NCBI GenBank assembly: GCA_023260935.1
Contig: JALQTL010000152.1
Coordinates: 1 to 5,305, forward strand
Direction: 5' to 3'
DNA length: 5,305 nucleotides
Origin: Paracoccaceae bacterium
GTDB lineage: Bacteria > Pseudomonadota > Alphaproteobacteria > Rhodobacterales > Rhodobacteraceae
The number at the start of each line of letters is the position of its first letter. The first letter of the stretch is position 1. Of this stretch, positions 1 to 5,305 are shown one piece after another. The translations under genes were made by a program, and so were the position numbers. The notes under the pieces were generated by a model. That model did no database searches and was not told the DNA's origin. It saw only the letters and a program-made list of their open reading frames with translations.

Positions 1-960
1 GACGGCCGCCCCTGGGCCCTTTGCGCCAGCTTCACCCACCCGCATGACCCCTTCGTCGCCCGGCGCAAATACTGGGATCTCTACGAGGGGTGCCAGCACC
101 TCGACCCGCCCGAACCCATCGCCTACGACGACATGGACCCCCATTCGCAACGCCTGATGGATGCCTGCGACTGGCGCGGACTGGAAGTCACGCCCGAGCA
201 TATCCGCCGCGCGCGGCAGGGCTATTTCGCCAATATCTCTTACGTCGATGACAAGATCGGCGAAATCCTCACCGCGCTGGAGGCGACCCGGCAAGAGGCC
301 ATCGTGATCTTCGTCTCGGACCATGGCGAGATGCTGGGCCGCCGGGGCCTGTGGTTCAAGATGAACTTCTTCGAAGGCTCGGCCCGCGTGCCGCTCATGA
401 TCTCGGCCCCCGGCCACGGCCCCGGCCTGATCGAAGATCCTGTATCGACCATCGACGTGACCCCCACCCTCGCCGCCCTTGCCGGCGTCGACATGGCCGA
501 AGTGGCCCCCTGGACCGATGGCTTCGATATCCTGCCGCTTGCAACCGGGGGCAGCCGACCCACGGTCGCGATGGAATATGCCGCCGAAGGCTCGGTCACC
601 CCGATGGTTGCCCTGCGCGAGGGCGCGTGGAAATACATCCGCTGCCCGGCGGACCCCGAACTCCTCTTCGACCTCGCAGCAGACCCGGCCGAACAGCGCA
701 ACCTTGCCAGCGATCCGCGCGCGGCAACGATCCTCGCCCATTTCCGCCAGATTGCCGACCAGCGCTGGGATCTTGCCGCCTATGACGCAGAAGTCCGGCA
801 AAGCCAGGCCCGGCGCTGGATCGTCTACGAAGCCCTGCGCAACGGCGCCTATTACCCCTGGGACCACCAACCCCTGCGCGCAGCATCCGAACGCTACATG
901 CGCAACCACATGGACCTGAACGTGCTGGAAGAAAGCAAACGCTTCCCCCGGGGCGAATGA
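1..960 (+). CDS. betC: Choline-sulfatase, 3' part (N-terminus outside window)
   Basis: The frame is open from base 1 and ends at TGA 958-960, giving 319 visible residues. Choline-sulfatase hydrolyses choline-O-sulfate to choline and sulfate, feeding glycine betaine synthesis and supplying sulfur. Visible family marks are FTHPHDPF (residues 11-18), the metal-ligand motif SDHGEMLG (Asp107, His108), LWFKMNFFEGSARVPLMI just after it, and a C-terminal choline-sulfatase tail (about residues 266-318) with YYPWDHQPLR, ERYMRNHMDLNVLE and RFPRGE. BetC proteins are about 500-510 residues, so roughly 190 are missing. These include the formylglycine-forming Cys-x-Pro-x-Arg site, so catalytic competence cannot be checked here. 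No signal peptide can be judged; the family is normally cytoplasmic. No betI, betB or classical betA is in view, so any bet operon would extend leftward. A first in-window ATG at 133 is internal and not the start. The family assignment is firm. Confidence 0.95.
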   Translation, partial: DGRPWALCASFTHPHDPFVARRKYWDLYEGCQHLDPPEPIAYDDMDPHSQRLMDACDWRGLEVTPEHIRRARQGYFANISYVDDKIGEILTALEATRQEAIVIFVSDHGEMLGRRGLWFKMNFFEGSARVPLMISAPGHGPGLIEDPVSTIDVTPTLAALAGVDMAEVAPWTDGFDILPLATGGSRPTVAMEYAAEGSVTPMVALREGAWKYIRCPADPELLFDLAADPAEQRNLASDPRAATILAHFRQIADQRWDLAAYDAEVRQSQARRWIVYEALRNGAYYPWDHQPLRAASERYMRNHMDLNVLEESKRFPRGE

Positions 961-972
961 CGGGGCGAATGA
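949..972 (+). repeat. 12-bp tandem duplication across the betC stop codon
   Basis: CGGGGCGAATGA occurs twice back to back (949-960 and 961-972). In the betC frame each copy reads Arg-Gly-Glu-stop, so the second copy is a downstream in-frame duplicate of the last three sense codons plus the stop. This looks like a replication-slippage microduplication. It leaves the protein unchanged but supplies a second in-frame TGA 12 bases downstream. Confidence 0.9.
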
Positions 973-993
973 CCCGGCCGCAACGTCGGACGC

Positions 994-1064
994 CTCCGGC
1001 GGGAGTATTTGGAAAAGGTGCAAACCCCTGCCAATTGCACCTTTCTGAAATACTCCCCGCGGAG
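994..1064. terminator. Long stem-loop between convergent genes, probable bidirectional terminator
   Basis: The arms 1001-1023 (GGGAGTATTT, GGA, AAA, GGTGCAA) and 1035-1057 pair except for a 3x3 internal mismatch (GGA against CTG), enclosing an 11-base loop at 1024-1034. An outer CTCCG (994-998) / CGGAG (1060-1064) helix extends the stem across a 2x2 mismatch. It starts 34 bases after the betC stop and lies about 105 bases beyond the end of the oncoming GMC gene. There is no run of T after the stem on either strand, so it is not a textbook intrinsic terminator; transcription could end by another route, or the stem could protect 3' ends. The CTCCGGCGGGAGTATTT arm resembles an element I recall as frequent between Rhodobacteraceae genes, so it may also be a dispersed repeat. 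Confidence 0.6.
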
Positions 1065-1128
1065 CGGACCCGGCCACAGCAAGCACCGACACCCCGCATG
1101 GCGACCGGGCACCGCCCTTGGCGGGAGC

Positions 1129-1164
1129 GCGGCCGAGGGGGGACTCGATGCCCCCCGAGGCCGC
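1129..1164 (-). terminator. GC-rich stem-loop just after the GMC oxidoreductase stop
   Basis: Arms GCGGCC-GA-GGGGGG (1129-1142) and CCCCCC-GA-GGCCGC (1151-1164) form two 6-bp all-G/C helices separated by a tandem G-A mismatch, with loop ACTCGATG (1143-1150). On the - strand it begins 4 bases after the TAG stop (1171-1169), the position expected for a terminator or 3'-end-stabilising hairpin. No T tract follows. A further small hairpin (CCGCC 1112-1116 with GGCGG 1120-1124, 3-base loop) lies immediately beyond. Confidence 0.55.
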
Positions 1165-1168
1165 CCCG

Positions 1169-2803
1169 CTATCGTGCATCTTCCAGCACAAGCGCGGCCC
1201 CCTTCCAGCCCATCAGGATCGCGGGCGCATTGGTGTTTCCGGCAATCAGGTTCGGAAAGCTGGAAGCGTCGATCACCCGCAAGCCGGCGACACCGCGCAC
1301 CCGAAGGCGCGCATCCAGCACGCTGGTGGCGGGATCGTCCCCCATGCGGCAGGTGCAGGACGGGTGGTAGACCGTTCCCGAACGCTGGCGGAAATCGTCG
1401 ATCAGATCCGCGTCGCTGGTGATCTGCGGGCCAGGGCGCAGCTCTTCCCGGATCAGCCGGGCCATGGCCGGCTGGGCGGCGATGTGGCGCAGGAACTTTA
1501 CTGCCGCCAGCATCTCGGCCACGTCATGATCGGTGGAAAAGGCATTTGGCGTGATCCGCGGGTGCACCATCGGGTCGGGGCTGGCAAGGCGGATGTGGCC
1601 GCGGCTGGTGGGGCGGCAGTTCGACAGGCCCAGCGACAGGCCCGACCAGGGATCCGGGCTCAGGATCGGCCTTTCACCCTCACGCGGGATCAGGGTGGAA
1701 AACGCCTGCATGTAAAGCTGCATGTTCGGGCGCGGCAGATCGGGCGAGGTTCGGAAGAACCCGCCGCCGTGGTTGATCGACTTGGCGAGCGGCCCCGTGC
1801 CGGCCAGAAAATATTTGAGCCCCGCCAGCACCTTGCCCCACCAGGGCCGCAACTCATCGTTATAGGTGGGCACCTTCATCGCCCAGGTATAGTTGATGCC
1901 CTGATGATCGCTGAGGTGATCGCCCACATTCGGGTTGTCCTGCACCACCGGGATCCCCAGGTCGCGCAGCATCGCGCCCGGGCCGATGCCTGACAGGTGC
2001 AGAAGTTGCGGGCTGTTGATCGCCCCCCCGGCGAGGATCACCTCGGCCCGGGCGCGCAGGGTTCTGACCGGGCCACCCGCCCCGCCCTGCCGGTATTCCA
2101 CCCCCGTGGCCCGGCCGCCTTCGATCAGTACCCGGGTCACATGGGCATGGGTGATCACCTGAAGGTTCGCCCGCCCCATGGCCGGGCGCAGGAAAGCCCG
2201 CGCGGCCGAGTTGCGGCGCGCGCCCTTGATCGTCATCTGGTAGATGCCCGCGCCTTCCTGTTGGGCACCGTTGAAATCGGCGGTCGGGGTCAGTCCGGCC
2301 TCGCCACAGGCCGCGATGTAATCCTTGACCAGCGGATGCAGGCCGCGCCGGTTGGCCGAGATGAAAAGCGGCCCCCCGCTGCCACGCCAGGCATCCGCGC
2401 CCGCCTCGTTATCCTCGATGGCACGATAGGTCTGGAGGCATTCTTCCCAGCCCCAGCCCGGAGCGCTGCGGCCCCAGTCTTCGTAATCGGCGCGGTGGCC
2501 GCGAATCCAGACCATCGCGTTGATCGAGGATGATCCACCCAGCACCTTGCCCCGGGGCCCGTGATCACGGGCACCGGCAAGGCCCGGATCGGGTTCGGCA
2601 CGGTAAAGCCAGTTCACCGACGGGTCATAGAAGAGCTTGCCATAGCCCAGCGGCAGGTGGATGAAGAAGCGCCGGTCGCTACCGCCTGCCTCCAGCACGG
2701 TGACCCGGTGCCTGCCGTTTTCGCTAAGCCGGTTGGCCAGCACGCAACCGGCCGAGCCTGCGCCTACGATGATGTAATCCGTCTCTTCCCCGCTCTGCGT
2801 CAT
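1169..2803 (-). CDS. GMC-family FAD-dependent oxidoreductase, choline-dehydrogenase-like
   Basis: A 544-residue glucose-methanol-choline oxidoreductase, the usual length for bacterial members. It is expected to oxidise a primary or secondary alcohol to the carbonyl using FAD. Visible: a Rossmann dinucleotide site GAGSAG (14-19) with ribose-binding Glu38 in VTVLEAGG; GMC signature 1 around RGKVLGGSSSIN (84-95); GMC signature 2, GAINSPQLLHLSGIG (260-274); catalytic His480 in YHPSCTCRMG and the paired Asn525 in GNTN. No signal peptide or membrane segment is evident. The ATG at 2803 puts the FAD motif at the normal distance from the N-terminus, but the upstream Shine-Dalgarno is weak. The protein departs from E. 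coli-type BetA: CTC replaces the common GTC after the catalytic His, and GWKGA replaces the usual (G/A)EKxA near the C-terminus. Automated choline dehydrogenase labels should therefore be treated as family level only. It converges on betC and lies 94 bp behind the rhodanese. Confidence 0.9.
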   Translation of the reverse strand: MTQSGEETDYIIVGAGSAGCVLANRLSENGRHRVTVLEAGGSDRRFFIHLPLGYGKLFYDPSVNWLYRAEPDPGLAGARDHGPRGKVLGGSSSINAMVWIRGHRADYEDWGRSAPGWGWEECLQTYRAIEDNEAGADAWRGSGGPLFISANRRGLHPLVKDYIAACGEAGLTPTADFNGAQQEGAGIYQMTIKGARRNSAARAFLRPAMGRANLQVITHAHVTRVLIEGGRATGVEYRQGGAGGPVRTLRARAEVILAGGAINSPQLLHLSGIGPGAMLRDLGIPVVQDNPNVGDHLSDHQGINYTWAMKVPTYNDELRPWWGKVLAGLKYFLAGTGPLAKSINHGGGFFRTSPDLPRPNMQLYMQAFSTLIPREGERPILSPDPWSGLSLGLSNCRPTSRGHIRLASPDPMVHPRITPNAFSTDHDVAEMLAAVKFLRHIAAQPAMARLIREELRPGPQITSDADLIDDFRQRSGTVYHPSCTCRMGDDPATSVLDARLRVRGVAGLRVIDASSFPNLIAGNTNAPAILMGWKGAALVLEDAR

Positions 2804-2897
2804 GCTCTGCTGCCCTGCCCAGTGTTGCGCCAGAGGTTAGCCACAGAGCCGGCGCCGATCCTTGGCCTTTTGCGACAGGGTGTGTCGGGAATGGAAA
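2804..2897 (-). other. 94-bp gap between rhodanese and GMC genes
   Basis: This is the only gap of note in the - strand gene string; the upstream junctions overlap or nearly touch. It contains a weak hairpin (CGACA 2873-2877 / TGTCG 2883-2887, 5-base loop) about 10 bases after the rhodanese stop, and an 8-bp palindrome CGGCGCCG (2850-2857). I see no convincing -35/-10 pair, operator or T tract, so whether the GMC gene has its own promoter is unresolved. Confidence 0.4.
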
Positions 2898-3323
2898 TCA
2901 CGCTGTCGGGCCCTTCCCATCGGTCTGGCGGCGGTCTTCGGGCCTCACGACCGGCCCGCCCTGCTGTTCCCAGGTAGAAAAGCCTTCCTTCAGATGCGCG
3001 CAGGCAAAGCCCATGTCGTTCAGCAGGGCGACCGAAAGCGCCGACCGCCAGCCCGAGGCACAGTGAAAGACGAAGCGCTTCGCTTCGCCGAAGATCGGCT
3101 TGAAATAGGGACTGTCGGGATCAACCCAGAATTCCAGCATCCCGCGGGGGCAGTGAAAGCTGCCGGGGATATAGCCCATCCTTTCGCGTTCACGCACATC
3201 CCGCAGATCGACAAAGACCACATCGGGGTCTTGCAAAAGGGCGATGGCATCGGCCGTCTCGATCTCTTCGATCGATGCGCGGGCACGGGCCACCATCTGG
3301 GCGGCTGTGGTGTTCAGCGCCAT
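2898..3323 (-). CDS. Single-domain rhodanese-like sulfurtransferase
   Basis: A 141-residue protein with one rhodanese domain, cytoplasmic by appearance (no signal peptide). Visible: VVFVDLRDVRERERMGYIPGSFHCPRG (about 35-61), the typical first half of the domain with the D(L/V)R and G-x-IPGS motifs; the active-site loop CASGWRSA with nucleophile Cys88 and Arg93; and the C-terminal LKEGFSTWEQQGGPV (111-125). Such proteins carry a persulfide on the active Cys and pass sulfane sulfur to thiols, cyanide or other acceptors; the true acceptor is unknown. The start at 3323 (MALNTTAAQ) is chosen because it follows the CaiD-like TGA by one base and has GGAAAGG 8 bases upstream. A longer start at 3374 would lie entirely inside the preceding gene. 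Translational coupling to the crotonase implies a shared function, for example thiol or persulfide handling around CoA chemistry, but that is inference. The catalytic Cys makes it more likely active than a regulatory Cys-less homologue. Confidence 0.9.
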   Translation of the reverse strand: MALNTTAAQMVARARASIEEIETADAIALLQDPDVVFVDLRDVRERERMGYIPGSFHCPRGMLEFWVDPDSPYFKPIFGEAKRFVFHCASGWRSALSVALLNDMGFACAHLKEGFSTWEQQGGPVVRPEDRRQTDGKGPTA

Positions 3324-3324
3324 C

Positions 3325-4122
3325 TCAGCGCCCTTTCCAAACCGGATCACGCTTTTCGGCAAAGGCGCGGGCACCTTCGAGCTGATCTTCCGAGGAATAG
3401 AGCCTGTCCACCGTGGGCAGCTGGCGCTTCGTGATCCGGTTCAGCGCATCCTGAAAACGCAGGGCCTCGGCCTCGCGCACCACTTCCTTGATCGCGGCAT
3501 AAACCAGCGGCGGGCCGCTTTCCAGAAGCCGCGCCAGTTCCCATGCCTTGGGCAGCAGGTCTTCGGGGGTGGTGATTTCCTTCAGCAGACCCCAGTGCCG
3601 CGCCTCTTCCGCATCGAACCAGCGCCCGGTCAGAAGCAGATCCATGGCGACATGATAGGGGATGCGCTTGGGCAGCTTGATGCTGGCGGCATCGGCCACG
3701 GTGCCCGAGCGGATTTCGGGCAGCGCAAAGGTGGCATTGGCGCTGGCAAGGATCAGGTCACAGGACAGCGCCAGTTCCAGCCCCCCGCCGCAGCAGATGC
3801 CGTTGACGGCCGCAATCACCGGCTTGTTCAGGTTGGGCAGTTCCTGAAGCCCGCCAAAGCCGCCAACGCCGTAATCGCCATCTACGGCATCGCCGGCGGC
3901 GGCTGCCTTCAGATCCCAGCCGGGGCAGAAGAACTTGTCGCCTTCGGCCCGCAGGATCGCGACGCGCAGGCTGTCATCATCGCGAAAATCCCGGAAAACC
4001 TGCCCCATGATCCGGCTGGTTGCCAGATCGATCGCATTTGCCTTTGGCCTGTCCAGCGTGACTTCAAGGATCGCGCCTTCGCGGCGGGTCCGGATCGGGC
4101 CGTCGCCCCGCATCTGCATCAT
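3325..4122 (-). CDS. caiD: Crotonase-family carnitinyl-CoA dehydratase-like protein
   Basis: 265 residues, full length for an enoyl-CoA hydratase/isomerase. From memory of E. coli CaiD (261 aa) the resemblance is unusually close at both ends: ILEVTLDRPKANAID (18-32), FRDD-SLRVAI (46-56), GWDLKAAA (68-75), GGFGGL (87-92), KPVIAAVNG (100-108), and the C-terminus FAEKRDPVWKGR (254-265), which I recall as identical in CaiD. CaiD interconverts crotonobetainyl-CoA and carnitinyl-CoA. The two acid/base glutamates are present: Glu116 in GGGLEL and Glu136 in ALPE, 20 apart as in rat hydratase (144/164). The loop after Glu136 reads SGTVADAAS instead of the usual GxxPxxGG, so substrate preference may differ. 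The start at 4122 is chosen for its ATGA overlap with the upstream synthetase stop and for GGGAGG 7 bases before it; in-frame ATGs at 4119 and 4113 are alternatives. Generic enoyl-CoA hydratase is the fallback name. Confidence 0.8.
   Translation of the reverse strand: MMQMRGDGPIRTRREGAILEVTLDRPKANAIDLATSRIMGQVFRDFRDDDSLRVAILRAEGDKFFCPGWDLKAAAAGDAVDGDYGVGGFGGLQELPNLNKPVIAAVNGICCGGGLELALSCDLILASANATFALPEIRSGTVADAASIKLPKRIPYHVAMDLLLTGRWFDAEEARHWGLLKEITTPEDLLPKAWELARLLESGPPLVYAAIKEVVREAEALRFQDALNRITKRQLPTVDRLYSSEDQLEGARAFAEKRDPVWKGR
3332..3338 (-). promoter_or_regulatory. Ribosome binding site of the rhodanese
   Basis: GGAAAGG on the - strand, 8 bases before the ATG at 3323 and inside the end of the CaiD-like gene. 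It decides the rhodanese start over the longer 3374 option and supports translational coupling (TGA, one G, then ATG). Confidence 0.65.
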
Positions 4123-5305
4123 GTCTCTGCCTCCCAGATCACCGCATCCGCCGCGACCGCCCCTTCGGCGCACAGCATCAGCGGGTTGATTTCGATTTCC
4201 TCCAGCCCGGGGTCTGCCAGCAGCATGTCCTGAAGCAGAAGAACCGCATGCCGAAGCGCCATCGTATCGGCCCGGGGTCGCCCGCGATACCCGTCCAGCA
4301 GCGGCCAAAGCCGCAAGCGGCGCAGGGCCTGATCAACCACCGTTTCTGTCACCGGCAGGATCAGGGTGACGGTATCGGCCAGCAGCTCGGCCGCCGTTCC
4401 ACCAAGGCCAAGGGTCAGCGTGGCACCGTAAACCGGGTCGCGGCGCAGGCCGACAAGCACCTCGGCCACCACATCCGTGACCATTTCCTCGGCCAGATAC
4501 CCCGTGGCCCCCGCCATTTCGGCCTGTCCCGACAGCGAGGTCAGCCCCAGACGGACGGCCCCCGCCTCGGACTTGTGGGCAAAGCCAAGGCCCTTCAGCG
4601 CGATGGGGCCGTCAAGACCTGCGGCAAGGGGCGCAAGTGCCGCCAGATCGGGGGCCGAGACACCGCGCGGCACGGCAATCCCCGCCCGGGAAAGCCGCTG
4701 CTTGGCCGAAGCCTCATCCACCAGACGGGTGGCGCGCGGGCGCGCGGCGGGCAAGGGCCGCCAGTCCGACGGGCCGGCAGGTGTCTGCGCCGCCCCGACC
4801 GCTTCCAGCCCCGCCGCAAGGCCCATCAGCGGACAAACCCCCCGCGCCATCATCGCCACCGCGCGGTCTTCGTCGAAATTCTCGGGCAGCGAGGCTATGG
4901 GAAAGGCCGGCTTGCCGGTGGCCGCCTGCGCGGCCTCGATCGCCTCCAGCGCCGGCTGGAAACTGGAAGGATCACAACGGTCGGGGCGCGGCGGATCGAT
5001 GATGTAAAGGCCCGCGTCATAGGCCCGTAGCATGGTGGTGAACACATCCGTCGTGCGCGGGCCATCCCCCCAGATGAAGGTGTGGTAATCCAGCGGATTG
5101 GCGATCGTGACGATCGGGCCCAGGATTTCCGACAGCCGCTGCCGCGTGGCCGGGGGCACGGCCGGGAAATCCACCCCAAGCGGCGCCGCCAGATCTGCCA
5201 CAAGCCCCGCCTCGCCCCCCGAACAGGACAACGAACAAAGCCGCGGGCCGATTTGCGGGCCATGGATGTGAAAGATCTTCAGCGTTTCCAGCAGGGCATC
5301 CAGCG
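4119..5305 (-). CDS. NDP-forming acyl-CoA synthetase (acetate-CoA ligase family), C-terminal part
   Basis: The frame is open to the window edge and stops at TGA 4121-4119; 394 residues are visible of a family usually near 700, so the N-terminal CoA-binding domain, and probably the phosphohistidine loop, lie outside. Visible in order: a CoA-ligase domain (about 1-170) with SCSGGEAGLVADLA (26-39) and IANPLDYHTFIWGD (67-80); a linker; then an ATP-grasp domain (about 190-394) with EASAKQRLSRAGIAVP (197-212), Lys237 in ALKGLG, HKSEAGAVRLGL (243-254), Glu281 in AEVLVG, RRDPVYG, LGGTAAELLAD (300-310), GYRGRPRAD and EIEINPL (369-375). The family makes an acyl-CoA from a carboxylic acid, CoA and ATP with release of ADP and phosphate, through a phosphohistidine. 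A TTG at 5231 is internal, not the start. The ATGA overlap with the CaiD-like gene suggests it supplies that enzyme's CoA substrate. DddX, an ATP-dependent DMSP lyase, belongs to this superfamily, so lyase chemistry is an alternative. Confidence 0.9.
   Translation of the reverse strand, partial: LDALLETLKIFHIHGPQIGPRLCSLSCSGGEAGLVADLAAPLGVDFPAVPPATRQRLSEILGPIVTIANPLDYHTFIWGDGPRTTDVFTTMLRAYDAGLYIIDPPRPDRCDPSSFQPALEAIEAAQAATGKPAFPIASLPENFDEDRAVAMMARGVCPLMGLAAGLEAVGAAQTPAGPSDWRPLPAARPRATRLVDEASAKQRLSRAGIAVPRGVSAPDLAALAPLAAGLDGPIALKGLGFAHKSEAGAVRLGLTSLSGQAEMAGATGYLAEEMVTDVVAEVLVGLRRDPVYGATLTLGLGGTAAELLADTVTLILPVTETVVDQALRRLRLWPLLDGYRGRPRADTMALRHAVLLLQDMLLADPGLEEIEINPLMLCAEGAVAADAVIWEAET
4130..4135 (-). 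promoter_or_regulatory. Ribosome binding site of the CaiD-like gene
   Basis: GGGAGG on the - strand, 7 bases before the ATG at 4122 and inside the synthetase coding region. This spacing favours 4122 over the in-frame ATGs at 4119 and 4113. Confidence 0.7.

Noticed and set aside
957..1422. Short + strand frames through the convergent intergenic region
   Set aside because: They run through two hairpins and into the antisense of the GMC gene, with no ribosome site or conserved motif.
1118..1993. A 291-codon open frame on the + strand opposite the GMC gene
   Set aside because: It lies antisense to a clearly recognised GMC enzyme, its translation shows no domain, and long antisense frames are expected in high-GC coding DNA.
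2850..2857. CGGCGCCG palindrome as a possible operator
   Set aside because: Eight-base G/C palindromes are common by chance at this base composition and no second half-site or promoter is nearby.
3244..4233. A 329-codon open frame on the + strand opposite the rhodanese, crotonase and synthetase genes
   Set aside because: It spans the junctions of three well-supported - strand genes and has a low-complexity, motif-free translation, so it is a GC-driven shadow.
3325..4308. A longer crotonase start at 4308 giving 327 residues
   Set aside because: The extra N-terminus overlaps the conserved synthetase C-terminus in another frame, reads as a low-complexity Gly/Arg/Ala sequence, and is absent from the family; 4122 has a good ribosome site and ATGA coupling.
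4248..5030. A 260-codon + strand frame opposite the synthetase
   Set aside because: Arg/Gly/Pro-rich translation with no recognisable fold, antisense to the conserved ATP-grasp and CoA-ligase domains.

Overview
The window looks like a GC-rich alphaproteobacterial chromosome, most likely Rhodobacteraceae (Paracoccus/Rhodobacter relatives). This is inferred from strong G/C third-position bias, the close match to the rhizobial/rhodobacterial BetC family, and an intergenic hairpin with a CTCCGGCGGGAGTATTT arm of a kind I recall as common in that family. No mobile elements, RNA genes or CRISPR arrays were seen, and coding density is high.

Left part, + strand: positions 1-960 are the 3' part of a choline-sulfatase gene (betC); about 190 N-terminal codons lie outside the window. 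Its last four codons, including the stop, are duplicated in tandem as a 12-bp repeat. A convergent intergenic region of about 200 bp follows. It holds two long imperfect stem-loops, one suited to each converging gene or able to serve both.

Right part, - strand, read from right to left: a C-terminal portion of an NDP-forming acyl-CoA synthetase (5305-4119, 5' end cut off); a crotonase very similar to carnitinyl-CoA dehydratase CaiD (4122-3325), coupled to the synthetase by an ATGA overlap; a single-domain rhodanese (3323-2898), starting one base after the CaiD-like stop; and, after 94 bp, an FAD-dependent GMC oxidoreductase of the choline-dehydrogenase-like group (2803-1169). The first three are tightly packed and almost certainly co-transcribed; the GMC gene may or may not be in the same unit.

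Working model (inference): the region deals with quaternary-ammonium or related osmolytes. BetC would release choline and sulfate from choline-O-sulfate. The - strand genes would activate a small carboxylic acid such as carnitine, crotonobetaine or a similar onium acid to a CoA thioester, hydrate or dehydrate it, and oxidise an alcohol. The use of an ADP/NDP-forming ligase rather than the AMP-forming CaiC type, and the in-operon rhodanese, are the two least conventional points. The substrate cannot be decided from sequence alone.
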